Assembly: GCF_030253575.1 (NCBI RefSeq) | Contig: NC_080569.1 | Span: 4,403,501 to 4,467,500, forward strand | From: Rhododendron vialii | Taxonomy: Eukaryota > Streptophyta > Magnoliopsida > Ericales > Ericaceae | DNA: 64,000 bases | Reading direction: 5' to 3' | Shown here: positions 1-12,987 of the stretch, one piece after another | Layout: every line of letters starts with the position of its first letter | Numbering within the stretch: position 1 is the stretch's first letter | Notes under the pieces: generated by a model | The model's database searches: none | What the model was told of the DNA's origin: nothing | What the model saw: the letters and a program-made list of their open reading frames with translations, nothing else | Made by a program: the position numbers and the translations under genes

Positions 1-665
1 AATTTTCTTTGTCCCTAACATTTCTGTTCTACTATAGTCTTGAAATTATGATATGTAAGCATTTACGAAGCTTCTTTGAGAATATTTCAGGTGCTATCAA
101 TTCTTATGATGCTAATCCCACTACTCGTTGATGGTCGATTTCGTTCCTCAGAAGTGCATGTTAGCTGATCGAAAACTCCCTGGGATAAAAAAAAAAAATT
201 CTGGAGGATTGGAGTGGGGCACTTGCCCCGGTGGACGGTCCGGCCCTGCTGCGAAGGAATAAATTTTGTGTGCGTCTGGGGAAAGAGAAGAGAAAATCTT
301 CTTTACAGGAATGCACTCAATTGTGACCGTTCAAAAATATTTTCGACAGTTAAGATACTAATGAATTTTTTGGGAAAAAAATTAATTGTTATCAATCATA
401 ATTAAAAATAAATCTCAACTATTAATTATGTTAACAAACGATTGAGATTACGTCACTCTATGAGCAACTTCGGTGAAAAACTATCTCCCGGGAAAATGCA
501 TGTAGCAGTTGAAAGGTCGCACGCAAAACGAAAACCATACCGCCTCCACCTCGATCCTAGACCCTCCCCCTACGAATGCAGTACCGTTTCTCTACTCTAT
601 ACACTGATGGAGTAAGAGAGAGAAGTTGTAGTACGCTCCAGTATTCATCAGAGAGAACAGTACCA
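1..665. other. Upstream region of the BARD1 homolog
   Basis: No gene is supported here. The stretch is AT-rich, with a short poly-A run near 187-198. A possible 3' splice site (TTTCAG) near 90 is followed by a 13-codon frame ending in TGA, which could be the last exon of a gene beginning left of the window, but it is too short to call. The last ~120 bases before the ATG at 666 are pyrimidine- and GA-rich and probably hold the BARD1 5' UTR and core promoter. No clear TATA box is seen. Confidence 0.4.
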
Positions 666-3600
666 ATGGCGGAATCTCCCAACAAGTTGCTCAACCCATC
701 AGGGCTGCTTCTCCATTTCCAGAAACTCGGTCTCGAGCTCAAATGCCCTCTCTGGTACTGCTACTTTTTCACCCCACTCTCTCTCCACACAACGATCTTC
801 TTCGTGTTACTATTGCAATTTGACGAATTGTGTATCTGAGTTGGTTTTTTTTCTCCGTTTTGTGAATTTCCCAGCCTAAACCTGCTTAACAGGCCTGTTT
901 TGCTCCCATGCGATCACGTCTTTTGCGGGTTCGCTTCCTACTCTCTCTCTCTCTAGAATTATACATTTCTTGTCAGGAACGCTAGTATTGTACGCTTCTT
1001 GTGCGGGGCGGTCGCGGGATTTTATAAGTTTAGGTTGCCAATGCATTATAAAAGTACGACTCCATAAAAATATAATTAAATCCTTTTCGATTATAATAAC
1101 GTCCCTATTTATTACACGAAAATAAAATTATTGCTAAAACTAAAAGCCTCAAAATACCGTGGTTTTCAAATTTTACTTTCTTTTAATTTTATTTTTCAAT
1201 CATTACTCAATATTTTTTTCCGATCATTATCCTATTTCTATAATTATTAATTTTATTTAAAATATCTAGTTACTTTTTTCTTCTATCATTATCTTCGCAC
1301 ACATCAAAACTAAAATATCCAAAGTTACCAAACCAACAAAGTACGTTACTTTTCCAAAACTCTTGGTATAATAAAAGTGTGAAAACGAGGGTAGGGTAGG
1401 GTGATCGCCGGCCGGCTCATCCGCCCCTCGATCCTTCCTTGCTTCTTGTTGAATTTTGACATGATTGTTCAGTTTATGCATAACGAGATCGTCAGAGGCT
1501 GTGTCCGAGTGTTCTGTGTGCAAACAACCGTACGCTGATCGAGGTATGAATTTTACTCTTTCGCATTGTTTCGGTCGATGGAAAACAGCTACGTAAGTGC
1601 TTAATTTCCCTCGGTTTGGTAGTAGCTTAATATCCAACTCTAAAGCTTAAGCTATTAGGTTGAGAGATCCCAACATTACATTATGTCATCACTCATCCCA
1701 TACACCAACCAATCCAATGTGTGATTGTATTCCTGGGCATCTCATCACGTACAGCCCTTTTGAAGTCTATCATGTATAGCCTCTTTTTTTAATCTATTAT
1801 TGGGCAACCTTTTTTTGGTTGGCTCTGGGTGTGGATTGTAATTTTTTAATTTGTGGGTGGAAGCCCCCTCTTATACCAAGTGAAAATTTTATATCCAAAT
1901 ATTAAGTTATTAGGTGCAGAGCTCAACATTATATTAAATGATATTTAACCAAAAAAAACATTATATTAAATGATCACCTATTCCATACCCAAACGAGGGA
2001 TACCCAAACAACGAGGGATTGTATTCCTTGACAAGTTTTCGTTTTGGTTCGCAAACTGTGTTACCTAGAAGGTGGATCCTACGCAATCAACAATAGTATT
2101 CTTGAAAGTAATTATACATCTCGCATGTTGATCACTGTTTCTACATTTTATTCCGTTATTACTCTGCTCTCTAAATTTTATGGTTTTTACGTTGGAAATT
2201 TGGATAAAAATTGGGGATCTATTGGCCCGCCAATTTTTTTTTTCCCGGAATGAATGTGTTCCGGATATGGGAAATTGCATTTGAAAATTTTGCAATATAC
2301 TGAAGCATTAACAAAGGTTCCAAATTTGTTCCAAAGCGTAATTCTTGGATATTTGCATTCCTGGCAACACAATACCAAAATGCATATATAATCACCAAAG
2401 ACCTCGAATGAGGATCAGAATTATCAGAATAATTGAAATTTGTATCAATGGATAAAGTTGCCATTATGTTTTGCTTGTCTTGAGGTCATTATTGCTTCAC
2501 ATTTGCTTTTAGGACACATTTAGAATCTATAGGAGAGAAAATTTTCAGTAAATCGAATTGGTTTATGCCAAGCCAGTGTGTAAAGAAATACCTCCACGTT
2601 GTTGCAGATGTAAGACCAGCACCCTACATGGAAAGTTTGGTTACCATCTATAAAAGCTCACATGCAACTTTCAGCAGTAAGCTCCTTCTGCCTGTTGTTT
2701 ATGACAGCCCATTTATACCTGTTGACGAATTTCTATATATGCATTTTTATTTTAGATACTGTATTATTGGCAATAGAGTCTGGAATTTTTGACACTCTGT
2801 ATTGCGGCAGATACTGGAAGGGTGACACAACAGTCCCCTCCTCCAATAAACACTTTTGTTGATAACGGATTGAAGGAGTTACCTGAAACACCTCAAGATG
2901 GAAATTCGAGCAACCGGTCATTGACAATGGCTGAACGACTTCAGGCTCTAATTAACCAATCTGTTGAAGGCAGGAGTAAGTTGACACAGAAATTTGAATC
3001 TGACAAATCAACTCCGCCAATCTCTAGTAAGGAGCAATGTGGAAAGTTTGAAGAGCCTGAAACAGAGGGAATGAATGTAAACCATGTCTTGAAGTCGTCA
3101 CCGGGACCTCCTTCCTTTGATTTCAGAGTCAGAGAAGATGACCCCGGTGATCCTGTCAGCAGCACTTTTGTAAGACAATACTTGTAACTGTTTTGAGATT
3201 GTATAAATAATTCAAATTAGTTATTTATATTTTATACCCAATAGGTAACACCCTGCCTTTAGTACTTCTTTACACTGTATTCATTAAATATGTGTATTAT
3301 ATTGCTTGACTATGTCAACGTTGGAATAGTGATTGGCAGTTCGTTATCTGGATCGAGGACTTGGTAACAGGAAGGAAAAGGAAAAGGAAAAGGAAAAGGA
3401 AATGGAAAAGTTGAAGGATTGAACCGCCTTTAGCCGTTAGATCCTTTTAACTTTTGTGCTACCTTTTCTTTGCTCAATTCCTTGATCCAAATATGACCTT
3501 ATAATTGTGCTCGTGATCATTTATTGTCGGGACTGGGGTTTCGCTATAAGCATACTTATTTGATGAATTGATGTAACCTATGTTGGTTTGGGGGTGGAGG

Positions 3601-6600
3601 TAGTGGTTTCACAAGAAGTTTGGAAAGGCAAATAAATGAGCATATCTGCTTTTGCATGCCAAAATTGGTTTAGCATCTGGAAATGAAAATTCATTGCAGT
3701 TGGTCCCTAGGAATTGGCCTTTTTCTGTAGCATTGAAAAATCATTGGAACCTAGTAAGAAGGACCTCGTACAACTTAGCTAACTGCAAATTTTTAATTGG
3801 AAACTTGGATACTGTTTCGTTGATTCACAGCCAAAGTTGGACGAGTTGAATCTTTGTGAGTTTGTGGGATAGAGGTAGCTGTTGGTGCCATTTTAGCAGT
3901 GACTGCTACTTGCTGTTGATGCCTTTGTGAGTTTGTGGGATAGAGGTAGCTGTTCAAAGATTCCACGCTAGGGTTTAGTTTAACTTCTACACTTCTATTA
4001 GTTTAGTAAGTAAAACCTCTGAATTGGACCGAATTGGCAGGAGATGCTGGAACCTCTAGGGCACCTTTTTGGCTGCATGGTTTCTTCTATTTCTCCTTTT
4101 GCTTTAAGTCAATTTAGTTTTTTAACGAAATTTGGATTATGCTTCCTAAACTGTTGTACATCAAGATGGAGCTTTGGAAGAGGTATCTGATATACATTTC
4201 GTATTCATCAAACGGATTTAGGTTGCTGAATTGAAGTGTGGATTGATATTTTCGCAGAGTACGCGAAAACATCCAGCTGAGACTATGGGATTAGTCGAGG
4301 ACAACTCTGATAAGAGAGGAGGCGAAACGAATAACAGTACTTCACCTGGAACCCCAGAAAGTGATGCCAGGGACAGCAAAAGACGAAAGAAATCAAACCA
4401 CGGGTCCTTTGATACGGAAATGAAAAGCAATGGTTGTACTCAACCAAATGTCCTTCAGTCTGAATTTGTAGCAACTTCAAAACTGGAATCTCAATTGGGA
4501 GAACTCTCCGGTGAAAGGCTGCCTAAAATATTGGATTCAAGGGATAAAAAAAGGAGTCGATGTGCTTTTTGCCAGACTGCTGACTTGACAGACGTGAGTT
4601 TCCATCTCAGTACGTTCTTGCTTCTTCATTCCTTCACTGATAAAATATACTTCTCCGACTTATGATTGTAAGCATTGCTCCTCAATTTACTATGTCGTAT
4701 ATCTGTTTGGTATTTTCAGATAACTGGGCCTATGTTACATTACGACAAGGGGAAGGAGGTGAAAGGACACAGAGCAACAAAAGCCAATGTTATACATGTT
4801 CACAAGACATGCATTGAATGGTGTGTTGTCTATGGGATTTTGTCGAGTCTTTGAAAGTAATACTGGTTTCAAGATGTGTTCAGAAACAGACAATTTCATC
4901 TATGATGATGTTGTGAAGACAGATTTATCTGACAAAAATTGGACTGATATTCATTGTTGTCAGAAGCAAAATCGAATATGAATTTGTTGTTTTCCTTTCA
5001 TGGCTGGTGGGGCTTCAAATTTTCAGTTTGTTGCTGATTTGGGCATCTAGTAAATGATTTTCCCCCTCCTTTGCCCTGTCTATCCTTTTTTATGACCCTT
5101 TACTGGTTCTTCCTGGTTCTAGGGTTTAAATTAGTTAGAACTTGTTGTAATAGTGTTTTTGAAAGCTATTTTTAAATGCTTTGGGGTAAAATGTTCGAAG
5201 GTATTTTTAATCGTGTCATTGGGGACAAATTAGCAGTTTAAGTTGACCCTGACGGGCCTGACCTTGCATTGGCTATGAGAAATTATGCAGGAGATGTGAT
5301 TATCATGATGCTGTGATGAATTTTCAATTTTACATCACAGGTTGATGTATTGGACTTACAATTTTTTTGCCCCAATCACAGGACACCTCAAGTTTATTTT
5401 ATCGGTGAAACAATTAAAAAATTGAAGGAAGAGGTGGCAAGGGCTGCTAAGCTAAAATGCAGCAGGTGTGGGCTAAGAGGAGCACCTCTTGGTTGCTTTG
5501 AAAAGTCATGCCGCAAAAGTTATCATGTGCCTTGTGCGGTTAAAATTGATGATTGCAGATGGGACGTGGTGAGTAGTCTCTGTTTTACTGCAAGTTAAAC
5601 ACAAACACACCCCTCTTTGTCGAGTGACTTGAGCTTTATTTGTTGACGTTGCTCCTCTCACTCTCTTCAGGAGGACTTTCTGGTATTGTGCCCAAGTCAT
5701 TCCTTTGTCAAATTTCCTCGTGAAAAGGCCCAGTTGGGGAAGCATGCCAGTGAAAAGCAAAATTTTGTGGCAACTGAAATGTAGGGTGGTCATTTTCTAA
5801 GATTTATCCTTTGGTAGTTGTTTCTAGTTAATAAAAAATGGCTTGTGAAACAATTCATTATGTTTCACACTTACAATTATACATGGGAATGGTTATATGA
5901 GTCTGGCTTTCTACTTCATGGTAATTGTGAGACACCTGGCAATGTTATGATCACTCAATTATTTTCTGTATTCTTTGGTTAAAGTGTGAGGATTTAGCAA
6001 CAGATAAAACGTGCTCTCTTCCTTCCTTTCTTTCATTTTTTTGGTCTTTGCTATATATTCTGCAGGTCACTTATTTTCGCTAGAGTACACGTCCTCCCTT
6101 GTGTGTCCTCTATTGTAAAGGCAACTTTGTTTTTTGATACGTTCGCTTACATATATTTAGCAAAACACTGGATAAATACCATTGAATTCCTATTTTTCAG
6201 CAGCAAAGTGCTTGCTTCTGTTTTGTTAAGTTCTTTGTTTTATTTCCTGTTGGTCCGCCTCAAAAGTTTCTTCAGAATGTTTATACACATTTACCTATTT
6301 TCTTTCCTAAGATGTTTTCAGGTGGGTAAAGGCAATAACAAGATCTGATGTTTTACTGTTCGATAGGATTTCTAGACTGGAAATATTGTGCTATTAACAA
6401 TCTATTTAGCGCTGTTTTCCTTGATTTAGCTGCTACGACTTTATCCCAAAATTTGGTTTGCAGGAGATGTTTCTTTTGATATAGCTATGTAAACTGCGTC
6501 TTTTTTAATTGACAACTTGTGGTTGGATATCTGATAACTTCATTGGTGTGAATGCAGAACCTCTAAACAGTCCAACTTTTGGGGGGACAAGGGAATGAAG

Positions 6601-7959
6601 AAATGGGTTTTTTGTGGATCTGCTCTGTCTGCCGAAGAAAAGGTTTGTAGAATAGTTATCTGGTCTATATGTGTGCATTACACAGTATGGGTCCATTGGA
6701 TCAGACCACCGTATCCCCTTTTGTCACGGTATCAAAGTAGTTGACCATTAATAGTGTTGGCATGCGCGCTTCATTTACCAATTCTAGAGTAACCTAATTT
6801 TTCGTTCTGAATTCGGATGTGCAGTATCTTTTGGTCAAGTTTGCGGGCATTTGTGGTGCGACTGTGACCAAGTTCTGGAAACCAAATGTTACACATGTGG
6901 TTGCTGCAACAGATGCAAACGGTGCATGCAGTAGGACATTTAAAGTTCTCAAGGCAATTTTGCACGGAAGATGGATCCTTAAGACTGACTGTGAGCCCTA
7001 TAATCTTTTCCCCTGTGTATTTCACTTTGAATTGAAAATGTTAAATCTTTGTTGTATTTTGTGGTACAACATTATGGTCAACCTTGTGTTGTTTTTTGTG
7101 TACCGAAAACAAACTGTTAATTCATGACCATTTGGTTTCTGTGGGATTGCAGGGATAAAAGCATGCATGGAAGCTATGCATCCTGTGGATGAAGAACCTT
7201 ATGAAGTTAGTCTTGACAATCATGGCCATTGTGATGGGCCAAAAACTGGCAGACTAAGAGCCTTGGGTAATGTAAGTTCACACAGTTACCCAAAAAAAAA
7301 GTTCACACAGTTTTGGAAAGATTACGAATGCATATATCCAACAATCTGACATTTCTACATAATTGGTGGTGGTTGTTTTTTTTGCATGTGGCTCATCATA
7401 GTCTAACATGTAGATCACTCCCAGTCTGGAATATAGTTTGAGCCATATGATAAAATTGACGTGCCTGTGTGAGCTTCTGCTGTGTAGTTTTTGTGCAGTC
7501 CGCTACTTAGTGGATCTGCATCATCTTTGCTTGATCTTATAGATTTGAGTTTCTTCTTTGGCATTTATTTACATACATATTCAAGTTTATATGACAATCT
7601 TAACATTTGAACTTCTGCTGTAGGTACCAAAGCTCTTCAATGGCTTGGATTTTTATTTTAGCGGAGACTTTGAACCAGATTACAAGGAAGACCTCCTAGA
7701 TTTGGTTATTACTGCAGGAGGTACAGTAAATGAAATCAAGGAACAGTTATTGGCACCAAGTCATGAAGCCCAAGCAACTCCTTCAGTGTCTCTAGTTGTT
7801 TATAACAATGAATGCAGACAGGATGATGAAGGTTCCATTGTGTTCAAAAGACGAGGAGCGGCAGAAAATTTGGCCCATGAAATTGGGTCCAAGGTCATTG
7901 CGCACACATGGCTATTGGAGTCAATGGCTGCACACGAGTTGCAGCCTCTTGCTTTCTGA
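666..7959 (+). CDS. BARD1: BARD1 homolog (RING, extended PHD, two BRCT domains)
   Basis: Nuclear RING protein. In plants BARD1/ROW1 partners BRCA1 in recombination repair and represses WUSCHEL in the shoot meristem (family knowledge). I built 13 exons: 666-754, 875-928, 1473-1543, 2608-2676, 2811-3169, 4258-4593, 4720-4820, 5382-5568, 5671-5780, 6558-6642, 6825-6990, 7153-7271, 7624-7959. All junctions are GT-AG and all phases join into 693 codons with no stop. The RING runs from Cys27 to Cys64 and is split over exons 1-3 (CPLC, CDHVFC-GLC, CSVC), giving a full C3HC4 set. A low-complexity linker follows. The extended PHD spans about 316-432 (CAFC, VIHVHKTCIEW, LKCSRCG, CRKSYHVPC, LCPSH). BRCT1 is about 470-560 and BRCT2 about 583-693, each with its conserved Trp (GRWIL, HTWLLES). 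The ATG at 666 is the first in frame and gives the usual short N-terminus before the RING. Length is close to Arabidopsis BARD1 (about 714). The gene is tail-to-tail with the NPF gene. Exon edges are my inference; the identity is secure. Confidence 0.93.
3371..3408. repeat. GGAAAA short tandem repeat in BARD1 intron 5
   Basis: About five consecutive copies of a GGAAAA-type hexamer lie inside the 1.1 kb intron between BARD1 exons 5 and 6. A simple purine-rich microsatellite with no sign of function. Confidence 0.8.
3851..3954. repeat. Pair of ~31 bp direct repeats in BARD1 intron 5
   Basis: The segment starting CTTTGTGAGTTTGTGGG and ending TAGCTGTT occurs at about 3852-3882 and again at about 3923-3954, nearly identical. 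This is a small local duplication inside the intron with no coding effect. Confidence 0.75.
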
Positions 7960-8338
7960 TAAAGGATTCTACTATACATATTTTTTGGTTGTCATTAGTG
8001 TCTAATGACCAAGTTAAATATACACCGTTCTTACGATGGATTGTAAAGTCTAGACTGGGATTACCAATCTCATAGATGAATATTTCGGTTCGTTTTGTTT
8101 AGGGCCACCGAATATTTGTGCTACTTTCCATGGATTCAGAGTTACGTAAGATGGATTTTTGATCCATGTGCTACGATGATAGAACTGTTCCCATTTATCA
8201 GGAAAGATGGAACAATGGACCTTAAATCTTTTAACATCATCATTTGACATTTCTATGCCTTTTCTTTCATATACAATGGGCATTATTTCAATAATCTTTG
8301 TATTTGTTTCTAAGAAGCAAATGAAACATGCCGGAACC
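7960..8338. other. 3' intergenic space between convergent BARD1 and NPF genes
   Basis: The two genes converge, so this ~380 bp must hold both 3' UTRs and poly-A signals. It is AT-rich. I see no further gene or repeat. Confidence 0.6.
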
Positions 8339-11300
8339 TTATTTTGAGTGGTTTGGCGAACCTACAATGGCTTCTTGCAACTCTTTTCCGCGTTCGTTGT
8401 CCAGCTCTGCGTTATACACGAAGAACTTGGAAATAACCAGAAAGAAGAGAAGGTTGAGAAAGCTCAGCACAGCATAAAAAGCGTAGTAATAGTCCAGACG
8501 AGAGGCATTTAGGTTGTCCAGAACCCAACCCGGGTGGCCGTGTCTCTTTGTAAAATGAGCCACCATCGATAAAAGGAAGCTGCTGAGAAAATTCCCAACT
8601 CCCAAGCTGATGGCGAAATAGGCAGTGCCAAGGCTTTTCATTCCCTCCGGTGCCTGGTCGTAGAAGAATTCGAGCTTTGCGACGTCCAAAAAGTTGTCGG
8701 CCACCCCCATTAGTGCAAATTGAGGGAGGAGAATGAAGATGCTAAGAGGTACGATTTGGTGTTTTTCCGTAATGCCATGTGATTTTGCAACACTCAATCT
8801 CTTTCTCTCAGCTAAGCAAGAGACGACTGTGATGACGACGTGCAATACTAGGCCAATTCCCATTCTCTGCAGTAGTGAGATCCCTCTCGGGTTTTTCGTG
8901 TACTTTCGGATTGCAGGGACAAAGAGTCGGTCGTAGAGGACAATGCTGACCAACATGAAGATGGTTATGAACGCTGTGAGACAGCCAGGGGGGATTTCGA
9001 AATTGGGACCCATGCTCCTCACCAGTGTGGTGCCTTGCTTGATGTAAAGTGTGTTTATCTGTGCTCCCAGGGCACTGGGTATGAATGTTGCAATTAGAAT
9101 TGGAATCATTTTTATCATTTGCTTGGTTTCTTCAACTTGGGTTACTGGGCATAGGTTCCATGGTGTACTTGGTCCACTCTTTACGGCAGCTTTGTCAAGA
9201 AGTCTGCAGGAAGTGAGACAGATAGGTGATGAAACAAGTAGGAAAATTGCATTATGTTACACTTATTTGTCATTTCTTGCCATGAAATTTCTGGCAAAGG
9301 TGTCTTGTGTGGCATTATCATTACTCCAAGTGTGTATAGGTTTTTTTTTTGTGTGTGTTTGTAACTCAAGTGTCCAAGTTAGCTTACGTGCATCTCGACT
9401 AATTTCTGAGGGACCAATCCCACCGCCCACTTGCGGAGGTCCTAATAAAAGTAGACTGCCCCCAAATGTGTACAAGTTGAGGGACATACCTTAATGAAGG
9501 GGTGGAGTCAATTCTGAACTTTCCAGGTTTGGAGTACTCATCCAAGCTCAGCTCATAAAGCTCTTTTGGGTCATTTGGGACAACCTTTTCCCACTTCCTC
9601 ACCGTAGCCACCAAAACCCTAGCCATCTTAGTAAATGGACTCCCTGAAGGAGGTTTGTGTCTATAGTAAGGTGTGCCCAAAAGAAAGATCAGTATCGACA
9701 CGGCCAGCCCTACTGTTGGGAGGGTATAGCCCACAGTCCAGCCCACATTGTCCTGTATATATATGAGGAAAGTATTGGAGAAAAGGATGCCAAAGAAGAT
9801 GCTGAACATCCACCAATTGAAGAAGGAGAGCTTGTGGATCCTCTCCCTGGGCTCGAATTGGTCGAATTGGTCCGCGCCCATGGTCGAGATGTTGGGCTTG
9901 GTTCCGCCGGTTCCGACAGCTATTATGTACAACGCACAGTAGAAGATGCCCACTTGAAACGGCGAGGCCCGTTTGTCGCAGTCGTAGTCTTGTACCTCAT
10001 GGCTGCATGATGGAGGTCTCAGGGCTGGCAGCGAAACTGCAAGAGTCACTAAGCACATTCCCTGGTTTACGGTAGGAGAAGCATATAGTTGGCGTTACAC
10101 AAACAGAAAAGAATAGCGAAAAAACGATGATAGTATATGATTGAGTTGCGAGTCTATCACTCTAAACAAAGAATGTGTCACATAAATGGTGAATGAGTAT
10201 ATATACCACAAGGTAAATGCCTGAGGCGATGATGAAAGTCCAGTAACGGCCGAGATGAGCGTCGGCGACGTAGGCACCCAGAAGCGGCATCATCCAAACA
10301 GTCCCCACCCAGTTTGTGACATTGTTTGCTGATTTCACAGTGCCCTCGTGCAGTTTCCTTGTCAAGTACAGCACCAGATTTGATGCAATCCCATAATATG
10401 CCATCCTTTCAAACAATTCATATGCTACCCCAATAAAAGGAAAAAAAGAAGCAGCAGAAAAGATAAAATGGTGAATAGGGGGTGATATATATAGCAATCT
10501 GGTTGATAAAATCTGAGGAAATTAGAAAGCTGGAGCTGGGATTTGATAGGGTTGCAACTTGCAAGTTAATGATTATGGTGTCCTTGTTCGTTTCGGGGTT
10601 TCAAAAGTCAAAATCCTTAGGCATGGTCTTTAATAATTTTTTTTTTCTCTCTCCACTCATTACTTTCAAAAAATTTCCTAAAAACCTAAACGGAACACGG
10701 CTCTTCTGTGGAGGATACAAGTTGAAGGAAAGAAACACTACACGTGAAAAACCATATGTTAGACCATTAAAGGACACCGGTACAGAACAGATCACAATGA
10801 ATCTCATAGACCGATGGAGGCACAACAGGCAGCTATGCTGTTCATATGAGACCCATTGCAGGTCCAATAACGTGATCCAACCCGTTCATTTCATTCGGCT
10901 TTGTTGAGATTGTAGTGCTCGAAAACTTAGATTGATCGGACATCAGTGCCAAGTGAACAAAACACATTAGGTTTTTTGGAAAAAAATCAACAGCTTCTAT
11001 GATTTTGAGAATAAACTAAAAAACAGGCGTGTTACATTCATGTTGGTACTAATGCCCGATCAACATATTTTTTTACAAGCATAACCGAATTGACGAGATG
11101 ATCAACATGAACGATTTGGAACATGTTTTTAGGGCTGGGATGGGACCCATATGACAGGCACAACAGCGTCCAGTCCAAGGCCAGTAGCATGTGGACTCAT
11201 AAAAAATGAATAGTAGCATGTGGACTCATAAAAAATGAATGGCTGTGAGTTCTGTCGTACATTTGGATACATTCCATAGTTAAAAAAATAAAAGTATTTT

Positions 11301-12450
11301 TTTTAATCGAAGGTGGTGTATTGTGAGAGAATGACTTGTCTTGTAAAACACGAAATAAGTACTTAAAAAAATAAGAAATTTAGCGGAACGGGACGTCAAG
11401 AATTAAGCATTTGAGATCAAACTTCTACAGAGGAGACAAGTTAGGAAAGAAACACTCCATGTGAAAAACCATTTGTTTAGGCCATTAAAGACACCGGTAC
11501 AGAACAGATCACAATGAATCTCATAGACCGATGGAGGCACAACAGGCTGCTATGCTGCTCATATGAGCCCCATTGCGGGTCCAATAACGTGATCCAATCC
11601 GTTCATTTCATTCGGTATTGTCGAGTTTGTAGTGCTCGAAAACTTAGGATTATCAGACATCAGTACCAAGTGAACAAAACGCATTTGTTATTTTGGAAAA
11701 AAAAAAAAAAAATCAACTGCTTCTATGATTTTGAGAATGAACTAAAAAACAAGCGTGTTTCATTCATGTTGGTTCCGATGCCTGATCAACATTTTTTTTT
11801 TACAAGCATAACCTATTTGACGAGATGATCAAAATGAACGATTTGGAACATGTTTTTAGGGCTGGGACGGGACCCATATGACAGGCACAACAGGGTCCAG
11901 TCCAAGGCCAGTAGCATGTGGACTTCATAAAAAATAAATGGCTGTGAATTCTGTGGTTCATATTGATACATTCCGTAGTTATTTTCTCTGTTTCTAAACT
12001 TGCAGTTAGCACCACAAGCTCGGCATAGAGGCACATGGATTTTCGGCACAGAGAATCATGTCTCCACAACTATTGGTTCTTAACATCCATTACAGACCTC
12101 GGATACAGATAATGAGCAAATTTACGAATAACGGACTGCGAAAACTCGAACGGATTCGAAAACAACCCCAAATCCAGCAACTAAGAAATTTTAGAATTGG
12201 GAGCTAGAAAAGTTCCCAGAATACCAAATATGGACCAGCCACTTTGGATTAAGGGAATTTTTCTTTTCAAACTCTTGAGTCCAGAGAGAGAGAGAGAGAA
12301 GGGTAGTAGTAATAGTATACCAACAATGAAGGAGCAAGCTTTCCATCTCCCAGTTTTTGATCTTAGGACAGGTCTGCCCTTTAGATCCAGTGTCCCATCC
12401 TCTGTGTAATCCACAGCACCTTTCTCCTCCTCCTCTACTCTTGTCACCAT
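8339..12450 (-). CDS. NRT1/PTR family (NPF) transporter, NPF5.2/5.3-like
   Basis: Proton-coupled oligopeptide/nitrate-type carrier of the major facilitator superfamily, a membrane protein with 12 predicted helices. Exons in gene order: 12450-12321, 10424-10207, 10061-9490, 9203-8339. All are GT-AG and give 594 codons in frame, normal for NPF. The ExxER proton-coupling motif is present (ELFER, residues 46-50). Other family signatures are the N-terminal YTEDGTLDLKGRP, NNVTNWVGTVWMMPLLGAY, GTGGTKPN, GADQFD, SFFNWWMFS and FFYDQAPEGMKSLGTA. These resemble the PTR3 (NPF5.2/NPF5.3) group more than nitrate-specific members; subgroup assignment is from memory of the family, and the substrate (di/tripeptide, nitrate or other) cannot be read from the sequence. 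The start is ATG at 12450; an in-frame GTG 24 bases further upstream was not chosen. Intron 1 (about 1.9 kb) is swollen by a tandem duplication. A MITE begins about 130 bp upstream of the ATG. Confidence 0.92.
10708..11983. repeat. Tandem duplication (~570 bp copies) in NPF intron 1
   Basis: Two diverged direct copies, about 10708-11285 and 11421-11983, share long blocks such as CACCGGTACAGAACAGATC, CGATGGAGGCACAACAGG and GACAGGCACAACAG. Copy 1 also carries a ~30 bp repeat of its own near 11182-11240. The spacer between them (about 11290-11400) is half of a Tourist-like MITE ending AGCGGAACGGGAC, the same family as the element at 20242. No long frame is conserved, so this is non-coding. Confidence 0.85.
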
Positions 12451-12578
12451 TTTTGGTTTGGATAGAGAAGCCACTGACCAAGAGTCCTTCAGTTGCTCAT
12501 CACTTTGAGCTACATGTATAGGCTTTTATAGACGTACGTACCACGAAGTGGGTGGTTGGGTTCATCGGTTAAAACTTA

Positions 12579-12987
12579 GGCTCCGTTTGTTTCGAAATTA
12601 AACATTTTTTCCAAAATTATTTTACCCACTTTACGGTGTTGGGTTAAAAGGCCGGTAGACACAATGCTCGTAAGTCATTTTTGCAACTTCTGCGTTGCGC
12701 CATCGCTTAGCCCCTCGTCCCCGTGACTCCGTCGACCCCACACCAGCTATCAAGCCATATTCCCTCATTTCCTCTACTCCCACCTGGTCTTTGACTTGGT
12801 CTTACCTCTGTTTTTTTTTTTTTTTGGAGGGGGGCGGTGGCGGCGTCCTACCTCTGTTCTGAAACATATTTTTCATGGTTAACCAAACACCAGAAAATAA
12901 CTTGTAAAAAGATTTCTTTCTGCGAAATCATTTTACATGAAAAATATTTTCCATTTTAAAATGTTTTACTTCGAAACATACGGAGCC
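12579..12987. mobile_element. MITE, PIF/Harbinger (Tourist-like), in the NPF promoter
   Basis: Terminal inverted repeats begin GGCTCCGTTTGTTTCGAA and end TTCGAAACATACGGAGCC, flanked on both sides by TTA, the 3 bp TWA target duplication typical of PIF/Harbinger elements. It is 409 bp and non-coding. Its inner edge is about 130 bp upstream of the NPF start codon, so it lies in the promoter or 5' UTR region. The interior near 12811-12840 holds a T/G-rich run. Confidence 0.8.

Noticed and set aside
1-115. Possible last exon of an upstream gene (acceptor near 90, then a short frame to TGA)
   Set aside because: Only 13 codons, with no recognisable motif and no view of the preceding exon.
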